From: Prunella strophiata | Lineage: Eukaryota > Chordata > Aves > Passeriformes > Prunellidae | NCBI GenBank assembly: GCA_036583965.1 | Contig: JAZBQD010000006.1 | Coordinates: 186,001 to 250,000 of the forward strand | DNA length: 64,000 nt | Reading direction: 5' to 3' | Shown here: one piece after another, positions 20,097 to 31,981 of the stretch | How the letters are laid out: every line of letters begins with the position of its first letter | Position numbering within the stretch: the first letter of the stretch is position 1 | Position numbers and translations under genes: made by a program | Notes under the pieces: generated by a model | Database searches by the model: none | Told to the model about the DNA's origin: nothing | The model's input: only the letters and a program-made list of their open reading frames with translations

Positions 20097-22607
20097 ATGG
20101 GGACACCTGAGATTTGCGAGGAGGATCTTGGCCCTTTGAATGCTTTGGAAGAGGGTCCTGTATTGGAAACGCGTCTCCATTTCCTGGTGTGGCTTTGAGA
20201 GATTGTTTCTGTGGGCGTGTGAGCAGGGGTGTTTCTCGAGCCCTGAGGACGCGTTCTCCCGAGACGCATGGTTGCTCGTTGGTGACTGTCTTGTTGATGC
20301 CCTTACAGATGGTCACCCTGCTGATGTGGGGCTCATGATTTTGGACTGGGAGAGGGTTGACCGGATCTGGACTGGGTCTGGGTCTTGTAGCCCTCGGGGG
20401 TCCCTGGGAAGAGCCCACTGTCTCGGTCGTGGACGAGGCTCAGGTCGTGGAGCTCAGGTCTCTGCGAGACTCGGAGGCTTCCCCCTCCCCCCCGGGAGGG
20501 TGAGCTGGGAGATGGCTCCGTTTTGGATGCTGGTGGTTTGTTCTCCGGGGGAGATGGCGACTCGGCTTGGTCGGCCCCGCCCCTCCCTGCGCTGTGCGCG
20601 CGGCGGGATCAGGGGGCGCAGTCTCCCCTTTGTGCATTCCCGGTGTTTCAGAACGGCAGGGAGCCTTTGGCTCACTCCCCACCTCACTTTGACTCTCACT
20701 TGGTGACGATGCTGTGCCCTCATTGTGGGGTGTCTACAACATTCCCGCTGGGCGAAGTGGAGGACCGCTCTCCCGCGTGTAGGCTCGGAGTGGGGGGCGG
20801 TTTCCCCCATCTCCGAGTTGGCGCGGCTCATGGAGCGGGAGTGGGGAGTCGCCGAAGAGGAGGTGTTGCCCGATGTTCCGACACGCCCCAAGGTGGCGAG
20901 CGAGGGGCCTGCCCCCCTCTGCTTTGCGAGGGCAGTGCGCATCGTGGGGCCGGGTGTCGCGGGCCGGCCCCTGATCAGGGCGGTCCCAAACTCCCTTGTG
21001 CCGTCCTGCAGTGACTGCGGCCCCGGGTGCCGTCTCCCGCCCTGTGCCCCGCTCTCCCCCCCCATGTGGGGGGGTGGTGGCGCCGCGCAGGCCTCACTCC
21101 GGCCCGCGCCGGTGCCCACCGCCGTGCGCTCTGCCCCGGCCGAAGCGGACAGCTCTGGGTCGGCAGGTGCTGTGGCCTTGTTGGGGTGTCCCCAGGCTTT
21201 TCCTGTGGTCAGGGGTGTTGTTCACAACACCTATCGGTCAGTACCACTCAAGTCTATGAAGGAACTTCACGAGACAGTCATGAGACATGGTTGGGGGTCC
21301 CCGGAGGTGATGCAGCTGCTCCGAGTCCTTGCTGCCAAGATGATGACTGCCTTACGACATCCGTGCTATGGCACGTGTTGTTCTTACGTCTGTGTTGTTC
21401 GATGTTTTTGAGTCCAAGTGGGCTCGAGTAGCAGCCAAGGCAGTGGAGCAAAATGCTCCACTGGGCCCACAGGACCCCAGGTGTGTGGTTGTCGTTGACA
21501 TGCTGCTGGGCACTAGCAATTATGTTGATCCTCAGGGGCAGGCTGGTTATGACCCCCTTGTCCTTGACCAGTGCCAGATGCTGGGTGTTTCAGCGCTGGT
21601 TCGGACCCTGGAGATGGCTGCACCGAAGCAGCCGTTTGTGGCTGTTGTCCAGAAGGCTGGTGAGTCTTTCGTGGACTTTGCAGATAGGTTTACAGTCTCT
21701 GTGGAAAGGCAGGTGGCAGATCCTGAGACAAGGAGACAAGTGATTGCAAATCTTGCCAGATGCAACTGTAATGCGGATTGTAAGAGGATCATCGAGGCTC
21801 TTCCCGGTGATCCCACTGTTTCCTGAATGGTAGATGTGAGGGAGGAGTGACCTTTTTGTTCATTGGGAAAACTATGTAACCGCAAGGTCAAGATATGATG
21901 CATATGATAAAGCTTTGCTGTTAGTTGCGTGCATAAACAGGAATTGGCCCACCGCAAGAGGAATCAAGAAGAATGTAGCTGAGCTTTCGTCACCCAGCTG
22001 TGTCGCAAGTACTTTACAGGATGTTCCAGGGACCGAAGGACACCGAAAGGAAGACCCCCTAGCAACATCTGGAGCGTGCGCAGACAAGTCGGAGAGGGTG
22101 ACTCAAACCGGAAACTGAAAGAGTATAAGAAAGGACTGGGCACGGGATTTGGCGCGGCAGTTGGTGGAGCGGTGACTCCCCTGCCGCCCAGCGCTGTGCT
22201 TTGCTTCCGCTTTCTCCGCTTTAATAAATTATACACTTAATTGGAACAATGGCCTTTTGTGCTCATTTATAACAGTAGAGGCCTGTGCAAGCATTGGCCC
22301 CTCAGATCAGAATGTGACTGCCTTGGTTACTGCAGTGGCGCAGGGTAGGCAGCAGCAGCAAGGGAGTGCTCAGGCCGGCAGGAAGCAGGGGAAGAAAGCA
22401 CAGAATGCCAAGCTTCCCATGTTTTTGTGTGGTCGGTGTGGACGGCCAAACCATATGACAAAAGATTGCAAGGCGACTGTTCATGCTAATGGCCAAGCTC
22501 TGTCAGGTTCGGGAAACGGGAAGGGGAGCGCGAAGGGGAGACACGCTCAGACACAAGTTTCTCTCCAGACCCCGGAGCCGATGGAGGTCTGCTTAGCCAA
22601 CTCGTAG
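20097..22607 (+). pseudogene. Class II ERV gag (provirus 3), split by a solo LTR
   Basis: It begins M-G-T-P at 20097 (possible myristoylation). The matrix part shifts frame near 20200 (FERLFLWACEQG). A Pro-rich spacer is followed by capsid in the frame 21368-21826 with a major homology region (AGESFVDFADRF). A TGA at 21824 and an LTR at 21835-22274 interrupt it. The nucleocapsid resumes with an intact CCHC knuckle (CGRCGRPNHMTKDC). The dUTPase-protease segment present in provirus 2 is deleted here; only its first motif remains near 22620. Confidence 0.75.
21835..22274 (+). mobile_element. Solo LTR with 5-bp target duplication GTAGA
   Basis: It starts TGTGAGGGAGG, ends TTTATAACA, and is flanked by GTAGA at 21830-21834 and 22275-22279. 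It has TATAAGA at 22124-22130 and AATAAA at 22223-22228. It lies inside gag and is absent from the homologous gag of provirus 2, which gives an empty-site comparison. Confidence 0.9.
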
Positions 22608-22616
22608 CCAGCACCC

Positions 22617-25240
22617 GTGTCTCAGCGGGTGTGGATGTCTGCATGGCGGAAACGAGTGTGCATGCGGGGTGCGCATTGGGATGGATTTTTGATGGGGGCC
22701 ACTGGGATGAAGGGCGCAGAGTGTTCTACGCCTCCTATACGGTGGCTGGTAGACCGAACAGTTTGGGAGAACCAGTGGCCCCTCTCTCGAGAAAAATTAG
22801 TCGCCCTTCAGAATCTGGTGCAGGAGCAGTTGGACCAGGGTCATCTGGAGCCTTCTACCAGTCCCTGGAACACTCCTGTCTTCTGCATCAAGAAGAAATC
22901 TGGGAAATGGAGGTTGTTGCAAGACTTCCGAAACGTCAATGCCGTAATGGAAAGCATGGGAACATTGCAGGTGGGCATGCTGTCGCCTACCATGCTTCCC
23001 GCGGACTGGCCAGTCCTCATTGTGGATCTGAAGGACTGTTTTTTCACAATTCCTTTGCATCCCAATGACAGACCAAAGTTTGCCTTCTCAGTGAAGGCAA
23101 TCAACAATGCTGCGCCTGCGCAGCGATATCAGTGGAGGACTTTGCCCCAGGGCATGCTCAATTCTCCTGCCATATGCCAGTGGTATGTGGCCCGTGCCTT
23201 GTCTGGAGTTTGCAAGCAGTTTCCTGATGCCCGTCTGTATCATTATATGGACGACATCTTGGTGGCTGCGTCCACCCAGGATGAGCTGCTGAGGATTCAG
23301 CCTCGGTTGCTCGATGCTTTGCATTCTCATGGGCTGCAGGTGGCTCCAGAAAAGGTTCAACAGCCACCTCCCTGGAAGTATTTGGGAGTCAAAATTCTGG
23401 AACGGATGATCCGACACCAGGAGGTGCAATTTGTGCAGTCAGTGAAGACACTGAATGATGCCCAGAAATTGATAGGTGTCATCACTTGGTTGTGTCCATA
23501 CTTGGAACTGACCAATGCACAATTGTCTCCCCTGTTTGATTTATTGAAGGGAGACTCTGATTTGAAGTCACCTCGCACATTGACCCCTGAGGCACGTCAA
23601 GTGCTGGAGGAGGTTCAGCAAGCTGTTTCTGCATGCCAGGTCCATCGAATTGATCCTTCCATTGATGTTACTGTGTTCATTACCACTCCAGATTCACATC
23701 CCACAGGTGTCATTGGCCAGTGGAGTGACAAATGGTCTGATCTCTTGCACGTCTTGGAATGGGTCTTCCTGCCCCATCAGCCGCAGAAGACGGCAACTGC
23801 ACTGTTTGAGCTAATTGCTCACTTCCTAATCTGCTGGCAACGGTGTTTGCAACTGATGGGTGCAGATCCTGCAAAGATCATTCTCCCGGTGCAGCGGGAG
23901 GATTTTGACTGGAGCTTTGCAAACAGTGTGTCCCTGCAAAGTGCTCTGGAAAATTTTTCAGGCCAGATCACTTATCATCTGCCCAGCCACAAGCTACTGC
24001 AGGTGGCGAAACTCACTCAGATTTCTTTGCGGCCCAAACATAGCCAGGAGCCAGTGCAAGGACCCACTGTCTTCACGGATGGTTCAGGGAAAACAGGCAA
24101 GGCCATTGTCACCTGGAGGGATGGATCTGACTGGCAGGTTCTGGAAGGTCATGAGGATGGGTCAGCCCAGGTGGTTGAATTGAGGGCTGCTGTCATGGCA
24201 TTTGAGAGATTTTCCCAGGAATCTTTCAATTTGGTCACAGATTCTGCCTATGTGGCCAACATTGCACAGTGGTTGGGATATTCAATTTTGAAGGAGGTCA
24301 GTAATCCTGTATTGTTTCGTTTACTGAAGGCCCTGTGGTGCGCCATTCAGGCCCGGGTTCATCCGTTCTACGTTCTGCATGTGAGGAGTCACACCAATTT
24401 GCCAGGGTTTGTAGTGGAAGGTAACGCGAGGGCTGACATGTTGGCTAACCCAGCATGGGTAATACCTCAGCCTGACACACAGGCCAAGGCATCGCATGGG
24501 TTTTTCCATCAGAACACACATACCCTGCAGAAGCAGTTTCAGCTGACGCCGACTGAGGCTTGTGACATTGTCGAGTCGTGTGACGACTGCCACGCACTTG
24601 CTCCGCCTTTGCCGGCAGGGGTCAACCCCAGAGGCCTTAGGGCCTTGGAGTGTTTTTCAAACTGATGTCACCCAGATTGCTGAGTTTGGCTGGCTCAAAT
24701 ATGTGCATGTCACGGTGGACACCTTCTCCTCTGTGATGTGGGATTCTGCTCACACTAGAGAAAAGGCCCAAGATGTCATTTCCCACTGGAGGCAGGCCTT
24801 TGCCGTTCTAGGCATACCTTCTGCTGTGAAAACCAACAATGGTCCTGCTTACGCATCACAGAAGGTGCGGCAGTTCCTGCAGTTGTGGGGTGTGTCACAC
24901 AGGTTTGGTATCCCTTATTGCCTGACTGCTCAAGCTATTGCAGAACGCGCTCATGGTACTCTGAAGCGGGTTCTTCAAAAACAAAAACGGGGAATGCAGG
25001 GTGAAACCCCTCACAGTCGGTTGGCAAAAGCTTTATACACAGTCAATCATCTCACTGTGCCGCAGAACTCAAATAATCCTGTCATTTTCAATCATCATCT
25101 CTCATTGCAGGCCGCAGACGAGGCACATCAGCCTCGAGCAAAGGTTTGGGTGCGAATTTAGTCACCAAACAGTGGGAAGGTCCCTATGACCTTACTGCTT
25201 TGGGGCGAGGGTATGCTTGTGTATCCACAAATACTGGGTT
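22617..25240 (+). pseudogene. Class II ERV pol: RT, RNase H, integrase (provirus 3)
   Basis: Frame 22617-24665 (682 residues) holds RT with LPQG and YMDD (about residues 210-213), RNase H with TDGSG (about residue 487), and the integrase zinc-binding start. One extra base near 24645 shifts the frame. Integrase continues at 24562-25161, keeping the first Asp (QTDVTQ) but with Asn at the second (KTNNGPAY). A one-base loss near 25155 ends it. After about 25240 the pol sequence stops and a short hydrophobic frame follows; no 3' LTR is present. Confidence 0.85.
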
Positions 25241-25396
25241 AGTTTTCTTTCTTCTTGCCTGCCTTTGCATCCTGAACTGTCTGCTCCTGAGCGGGTTCTT
25301 CTTCTTTCGTGTCCTTCAAGGGCATTGTGACCTTACTCAGTTTCCATGAAGACTGGATTGTGCAGATATATATATACATTGTCCTGCAAAAAATCC

Positions 25397-26220
25397 TCAG
25401 CATGGGGCAGGTGTCAGGGTTATCCAGGTTGACCTTCCCTTCTCTCTAAATGCTAAATAGAGCAGGCCTATCAGCAGCATCAACCACTGTATGATATCAT
25501 TGGCATTTAGAGAGGGTTTGAACCTTTCAAAAACTGGTGGGGCAGACCCAAAGAGCTGGGTGAAGGGTTGAGAGAAAATTTCCCCTGGTGACATTTCCTC
25601 ACAGTGGGTACCATTATTAAAGTAACCCCAAAACCATACAGTTGGTGTGTGATAGCTCTGAATCCATGTGCCTGCCTTCTAGAGGAATTTAAAGATCCAT
25701 TAATTCCTCACCTTATTCACCCCAGAAAGCAAACTGGATAACAGCCACAGTAGCCTTGCTTATAAGATCCATGTTTAGATAAGGGTCTGCAAATGGGAAA
25801 AAGGTAGCCACGACTACGTGCCACCGAAACCTGGGTAAGCTGGACCACATGGTGACACCTAACAAGGTTTCTGTAGCAGCATACAAAAATTAGGGCACAA
25901 AAATTAGCAGCACACAAAAATTAAGAACTGTTATTCTTTTTTCACATTTTTTTCTCTCGATGTCCTCGGGCCCCACCATTGGGCACCAAACTCTGCCTTG
26001 GTTTACAAAACAGGTATGTACTAGGGAAGACAGAAAAGCCTCCCTTGGAATGGAGAATGCAAACCCCCTCCCTCCCTCTGAATTATTATGATTTTGAGAG
26101 TAAGGGTCTCTCAGGCAAAGACATGGGAATAGGAATAACAATTCTTTACTAGTGTGTATAATAAAGCAGACAAACAACAACTGCAGCATTAAGAACAAAC
26201 AGACCCAGGGACCCAGTAAC
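25397..26220 (-). mobile_element. Inverted partial copy of LTR X with leader
   Basis: On the minus strand the order is LTR X 3' part (to about 25989), a degraded tRNA-Lys primer site (TGGTGCCCAATGGTGGGG, 25971-25988), then the leader ORF including FTQLFGSAPPVF. It mirrors 6400-7080. The junction with provirus 3 at about 25240-25390 contains an AT dinucleotide run. Confidence 0.65.
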
Positions 26221-26987
26221 TCCTCTTGACTGCTGGCACTCTCCCCTGGGGAACAGTTGCCATCACAGCCAGCAGGAATTAGCAGAAATCCTGGGCTGGT
26301 GGGCGAGATGGATCAGAAGTTTCGCAGGAGGAGGAACAGTGGGGACATGTGGGCAAGGAAGCAGGATGTGAGCTACGGCGTGGAGAAAACTGGAGCAGTA
26401 CAGAAGAAACAGTGGGGGCGGGACAGCGGCAGCCCAGCTCCAAGGAGGGCAGGGAGAGGTGACGTTCAGGATTCCCAGGGCACATGAAATTCACAATTCC
26501 CAGGGCACACGAAATTCAGGATTCCTGTGACACACAAAGTTCAGGATTCCTGGGGCACACGCAATTCAGGATTCCCGGGGCACACGAGCAGGTGATCGGT
26601 CCCTCAGGGCTGAGCTCCAGAGGTGCCAATGAATTCTGTCTGCAGTAAGTGACAGCCTGGCTGTCCTCCTCTGATGTCAAAGAGTGAGAGAGAAAGAAGC
26701 CGCCCTCAGCCCCATCATTTTTACCTGCCCCCCCCCCCCCCCCCCTTCTCCCGGTATCTTTGTTCCCCGGAGAGAAACTCCCAAAACCAGAGGAGTACCC
26801 CCTCCCCGCCTTCTCGAGCACTCAGCCATCAGTGCCTCTTAGCAACTCAATGGGAAAAAGTTCCACAAGTAACAAGGAAAGAACAGAAAAGAACCCAACC
26901 CCCAGCAAGGGGTGGTGGTTCAGTTTTTTTGCGGGGTCCCGGCAACCTCCAGGGCAGAGTCAGGGACAGTGCTCGGCACCAGCCGGG
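26221..26987. other. No gene seen apart from a short tandem repeat
   Basis: GC-rich mixed sequence with a 17-C run near 26730. It may be retroviral leader belonging to the LTR at 26988-27411. No reading frame shows family motifs. Confidence 0.4.
26464..26588. repeat. 25-bp tandem repeat, about 5 copies
   Basis: Units are variants of TTCAGGATTCCCGGGGCACA plus a few A-rich bases. Copies differ by 2-5 bases. Confidence 0.8.
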
Positions 26988-27411
26988 TGTGAAAAACAAA
27001 GTTCACAAGTTCACAAGTTCACTCTGGAAATTTGTAAATGTTTAATAAGGGCTATAAAAGGATTTTGACACTCGGCCAATGAACTCGCCCTTAACTTAAC
27101 CCATCATTCTCCAGATCCGGTTCCACTGCAGGGCTACAAACACATTCCTGAGTTTAGACATTATTCAAACATTCCCGGGAGCTTTGCATGTTCCAGGAAC
27201 TCTTGTTTGCTTTTAACCTCTGACTTGTCTGCAGACATTCTGTAGATTAGGTCAGTGTATTTGATTCCTTCTCCTGGTTCCATCCTGTTCTTTCACACCC
27301 CCTGATAAATTCATAAATTCTTCTCAGGTTTCTGTCACTGTTATCACCTGGAGAGGCCGGGCCCAGGTGTAAGAAACAACAAAATTGTTTTACACCTGAG
27401 TTAGTTACACA
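26988..27411 (-). mobile_element. Probable LTR (family F)
   Basis: On the minus strand it starts TGTGTAACTAAC and ends TTTTTCACA. ATTAAA lies near 27045. TGGTGCCGAGCACTG follows 6 nt after the end and could be a primer binding site. No target duplication was seen. Confidence 0.45.
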
Positions 27412-27612
27412 AAAGCTTTTTAACATTGCATAGTCTCTATTTTAATATCTATTACTTATCTCTTTAATATTTGTCTATTTTTAATATTTTAAGGCTTATG
27501 ATATAATATCTATTTATTACTCCAGCATTAAACAGGCTATATGGTGCACAGATAAACTGATCGATTATATTGTACCCATGGGCAGCTACAAGGAATTATC
27601 AATACTCAATAT
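27412..27612 (-). other. AT-rich 3' flank shared with the right gene
   Basis: Reverse complement of 27490-27600 matches 58100-58215, including GGTACAATATAAT and GTGCACC.TATAGCCTGT. It marks the conserved downstream flank of the orphan gene family, beyond the minisatellite. Confidence 0.65.
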
Positions 27613-29679
27613 CAAGTGTCCCTGAGTGTCCCCAGAGTGTCCCTGAGTGTCCCCAGAGTGTCCCTGAGTGTCCCCAGAGGTTTCCAGAGTGTCCCTGAGT
27701 GTCCCCAGAGTGTCCCTGAGTGTCCCCAGAGTGTCCCTGAGTGTCCCCAGAGTGTCCCTGAGTGTCCCTGAGTGTCCCTGAGTGTCCCCAGAGTGTCCCT
27801 GAGTGTCCCCAGAGGTTTCCAGAGTGTCCCTGAGTGTCCCCAGAGGTTTCCAGAGTGTCCCTGAGTGTCCCCAGAGGTTTCCAGAGTGTCCCTGAGTGTC
27901 CCCAGAGGTTTCCAGAGTGTCCCTGAGTGTCCCCAGAGGTTTCCAGAGTGTCCCTGAGTGTCCCCAGAGGTTTCCAGAGTGTCCCTGAGTGTCCCTGAGT
28001 GTCCCCAGAGGTTTCCAGAGTGTCCCTGAGTGTCCCTGAGTGTCCCCAGAGTGTCCCTGAGTGTCCCCAGAGTGTCCCTGAGTGTCCCCAGAGTGTCCCT
28101 GAGTGTCCCCAGAGGTTTCCAGAGTGTCCCTGAGTGTCCCTGAGTGTCCCCAGAGGTTTCCAGAGTGTCCCTGAGTGTCCCCAGAGTGTCCCTGAGTGTC
28201 CCCAGAGTGTCCCTGAGTGTCCCCAGAGTGTCCCTGAGTGTCCCCAGAGTGTCCCTGAGTGTCCCCAGAGTGTCCCTGAGTGTCCCCAGAGGTTTCCAGA
28301 GTGTCCCTGAGTGTCCCTGAGTGTCCCCAGAGGTTTCCAGAGTGTCCCTGAGTGTCCCCAGAGGTTTCCAGAGTGTCCCTGAGTGTCCCTGAGTGTCCCT
28401 GAGTGTCCCCAGAGTGTCCCTGAGTGTCCCTGAGTGTCCCTGAGTGTCCCCAGAGTGTCCCTGAGTGTCCCCAGAGTGTCCCTGAGTGTCCCCAGAGTGT
28501 CCCTGAGTGTCCCTGAGTGTCCCTGAGTGTCCCCAGAGTGTCCCTGAGTGTCCCCAGAGGTTTCCAGAGTGTCCCTGAGTGTCCCTGAGTGTCCCTGAGT
28601 GTCCCTGAGTGTCCCTGAGTGTCCCCAGAGGTTTCCAGAGTGTCCCTGAGTGTCCCCAGAGTGTCCCTGAGTGTCCCCAGAGTGTCCCTGAGTGTCCCCA
28701 GAGTGTCCCTGAGTGTCCCTGAGTGTCCCCAGAGTGTCCCTGAGTGTCCCCAGAGTGTCCCTGAGTGTCCCTGAGTGTCCCCAGAGTGTCCCTGAGTGTC
28801 CCCAGAGTGTCCCTGAGTGTCCCCAGAGGTTTCCAGAGTGTCCCTGAGTGTCCCTGAGTGTCCCCAGAGGTTTCCAGAGTGTCCCTGAGTGTCCCCAGAG
28901 TGTCCCTGAGTGTCCCTGAGTGTCCCCAGAGTGTCCCTGAGTGTCCCCAGAGGTTTCCAGAGTGTCCCTGAGTGTCCCCAGAGGTTTCCAGAGTGTCCCT
29001 GAGTGTCCCCAGAGTGTCCCTGAGTGTCCCTGAGTGTCCCCAGAGGTTTCCAGAGTGTCCCTGAGTGTCCCCAGAGTGTCCCTGAGTGTCCCTGAGTGTC
29101 CCCAGAGTGTCCCTGAGTGTCCCCAGAGTGTCCCTGAGTGTCCCCAGAGTGTCCCTGAGTGTCCCCAGAGGTTTCCAGAGTGTCCCTGAGTGTCCCTGAG
29201 TGTCCCCAGAGTGTCCCTGAGTGTCCCCAGAGTGTCCCTGAGTGTCCCTGAGTGTCCCCAGAGGTTTCCAGAGTGTCCCTGAGTGTCCCCAGAGTGTCCC
29301 TGAGTGTCCCCAGAGTGTCCCTGAGTGTCCCCAGAGGTTTCCAGAGTGTCCCTGAGTGTCCCCAGAGTGTCCCTGAGTGTCCCCAGAGTGTCCCTGAGTG
29401 TCCCTGAGTGTCCCCAGAGGTTTCCAGAGTGTCCCTGAGTGTCCCCAGAGTGTCCCTGAGTGTCCCTGAGTGTCCCCAGAGGTTTCCAGAGTGTCCCTGA
29501 GTGTCCCTGAGTGTCCCCAGAGTGTCCCTACATGTCCCTGAGTGTCCCCAGAGTGTCCCTGAGTGTCCCTGTATGTTCCTGAGTGTCCCCAGAGGTTTCC
29601 AGAGTGTCCCTGAGTGTCCCCTAAGTGTCCTCCCTGAGAGTCCCCAGAGTGTCCCTGAGTGTCCCTGAGTGTTCCCAGT
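27613..29679 (-). repeat. Minisatellite 1, ~2.07 kb of 10-31 bp units
   Basis: On the plus strand it is made of three modules, AGTGTCCCTG, AGTGTCCCCAG and AGGTTTCCAG, combined irregularly into units of about 21 and 31 bp. It lies directly downstream of the dead terminal exon at 29851-30942. Two minus-strand frames of 746 and 690 codons are open only because no module creates a stop. Confidence 0.95.
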
Positions 29680-29850
29680 GACACCAGTCACCCCAGGAAT
29701 TCCCATCAAGATTTGGGACAATTTCAATGAAAATTCCCAGAACATTCCCCAAATTTGTCTCAAATCCCATGAGGGGAGTGAGGAGGGAAGGAGCAACAGC
29801 AGAGATGTCCCCGTTGATGTCACCACCCCAATGACATCACAGCAGTGACA

Positions 29851-30942
29851 TCACTGTCCCTGCAGCAGCCTCGGGATGTCCTCCATGGCTTTTTGGCACC
29901 GCCTCAGCCACTGTGTGGCCACTTGGGCCACCAGGGCCACCGGGAGCCACCAGGGTCACCAGGGGGCTTTGCGAGGAGCCTGCAGATGTCCCCAAGTGTC
30001 CCCAGCAGGTGACGCGAGGCGAGGGGGGCACTGGCCTCCCACAGCCACTTGGTAGTGGCCACCATGGCCACCAAGGCCTTGGGGACATTGGAGAACACCT
30101 CATTTGTCCCCTTCAGGATGGCCTCAATGGCCTCGAGCCAGTGGTGCAGCTCCCAGATGAAAACTTGGCTCTTCACATACGGCCACCAAGCACTAGGTTG
30201 CCCCCTGTCCACCGTCTGAGTCTGTCCCCCCGGTGGCTGCTCCTCCTCCCACTGGGCCGCCTTCTCCTCACTGGTTGCCATCTCCTCCCTTGCTGGGGCC
30301 ACTCCTCCTCGCTGGTGGCCGCCACTACCCTGAGACTTTTACGTGGCCCCTGCTGAGAGCCACCGCTCCCTGTCCAGGGACACTGGCACTCTGGGCTTTT
30401 GCCACCTGTTGTCCTGGCTGTCTCCCTGTAAATCGCCTTGTTCTGCAGTCCCCTGGCCTGCATGTCCTCAGTGGTGTCCTCGTGTTGGCATTCGGTGACC
30501 TGCACATCCGATGGCATTGTGGTGGCACAGTGGTGGCCTTGTTGGTGGCCTCAGTGGTGGCCTTGGTAGTGGCCTTGTCCTCACAGGCCTCGCAGAGCTC
30601 AGAGGCCCCCAGGCCAGCAGGCCCCAGCCTCTGGCCAGCATGGCCACTGACTCCTGCCAGGCCCAGGCTGAGGCTCTCACATCAGCCCAGGTGGCCCCCG
30701 GGGTGACCCCGAGGGTGGCCAGGGCCTGGCTGAGGGAGGGGACATTGAGGTAGCTCAGGGAGGTGACACCACAGTGGCTCAGGGCATCCTGGAGGTGCCA
30801 GGCAAAGCTCCTCAAGGCCACAGGCAGGGATGTTTGCGACACGCGCTGCTGCTCGTCCCTCTGTGGCCAGGTCATGGTGGCCACCACCTTGCCAGCGTGG
30901 CTACCATGGACACCAGAGCCCCCAGCAGCTGGGAAGGGACAG
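29851..30942 (-). pseudogene. Terminal exon of dead orphan gene copy
   Basis: It begins after CCTCCCCAG with CTGTCCCTTCCCAGCTGCTG, matching the terminal exon at 37984 (TCCCAGCTGCTGGAGG), and ends at the homologous GGACAGTGA. Family pieces appear in at least three frames (WADVRASAWAW, then LKGTNEV and a WEAS segment), so several indels separate them. Length (1092) exceeds the intact 864. Its first exon is also broken, so this locus is dead. Confidence 0.7.
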
Positions 30943-31817
30943 CTGGGGAGGGGACAGAGGAGGTGTCAGGGACCTGGTGGCACTTGTGGCCTCCTACAGA
31001 GGCCCCTATGCCCTCCCGGGGTCAGCTTTGTCCCCTTCCTGGAGGGCTCTGCTCTTTGCCCTCTGTCCGTTTGCTACCCCCAGTTGTCCCCTCTGCCACC
31101 CCTTCCCACACCTCGCTGTGACATCTGCCACCCCTCTGCCACCCTCGGTTCCCTCCACCCCTCTGTCACCTGCCCCCTTCCTGCCACACCCTCCTGTCCC
31201 CTCTGTCAACCCCGTGTCCCAGCTGTCCCCTCCCCTGCCCTGTGCCGGGATTGTCGCATGTCACAGGCTCCTATGGCCGCTGGGAACACTCTGGGGACAA
31301 TTTGGGGACACTCTGGGTCATGAACATGCCCGGGTGACAGTTGGGGACATGCAGGAATGTGGCACGGCTGGATGGAGGAAGCAGGAAGAGGAGACTGTCA
31401 CTGCCCCCCCTACCTGTGAGGCTGGGGCAGGGTCCCCAATGTCCCCCCAATGTCCCCAGTGGGACCCCAATGTCCCCTGAGTGTCCCCACATGGCCCTGG
31501 TGTTGTCCCAATGTCCCCTACAAGGCCCAGGTGTCCCCCCTGATTGTTGGGGACACCGGGGACACAACGGGGTCCTGTTGAGGACCTTGGGAACACCGGG
31601 GCCACCCTGCTGTCCCCTGTCCTATTTTGGGTGACCATGATGTCTCCGATGTCCCCACAGTGTCCCCAACAGGACCCTGGTGTGTCCCCAGTGTCCCCAA
31701 CAGGACATCAGGGGGACACTTGGGCCTTTTTGGGGACCCTGAGGGGACATCAGGGTCCCATTGGAGACATTGGGAGGACATTGGGGAACCTTGCCCTGGC
31801 CCCACGGGCAAGTGGGA

Positions 31818-31845
31818 GGTGACGTCACCTCTTCCTGTTTCCCCT
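31818..31845 (+). promoter_or_regulatory. CRE (31820-31827) plus ETS-like site, central gene
   Basis: GGTGACGTCACCTCTTCCTG combines a perfect TGACGTCA with CTTCCTG. It is about 140 bp upstream of the first-exon ATG, the same order as in the left gene. Confidence 0.55.
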
Positions 31846-31966
31846 ATCTGGCAGCGCCGCATTCCTGCATGTCCCCAACTGTGACCCGGGCGTGTTTGTC
31901 ACTCGCAGTGTCCCCAGAGTGTCCCAGGAGTGTTCCCAAGGCATCACCGGAGTGTACCCATTGGCC

Positions 31967-31981
31967 ATGGAGCCCCTCGAG
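31967..31981 (+). CDS. Exon 1 of central gene (MEPLE)
   Basis: ATG GAG CCC CTC GAG then GTGCGACAA. It matches MELQE of the left gene with two residues changed. Phase-0 donor. Confidence 0.5.

Noticed and set aside
22617..24665. Intact retroviral polymerase gene
   Set aside because: RT and RNase H motifs are present, but there is no protease, a frameshift lies in integrase, a catalytic Asp is changed and the 3' LTR is missing.
27613..29679. CRISPR array
   Set aside because: Repeats have no unique spacers, and the genome is avian.
27586..29826. Open frames of 746 and 690 codons (minus) in minisatellite 1
   Set aside because: The frames simply read a stop-free repeat in two registers; no promoter, splice or codon-usage support.
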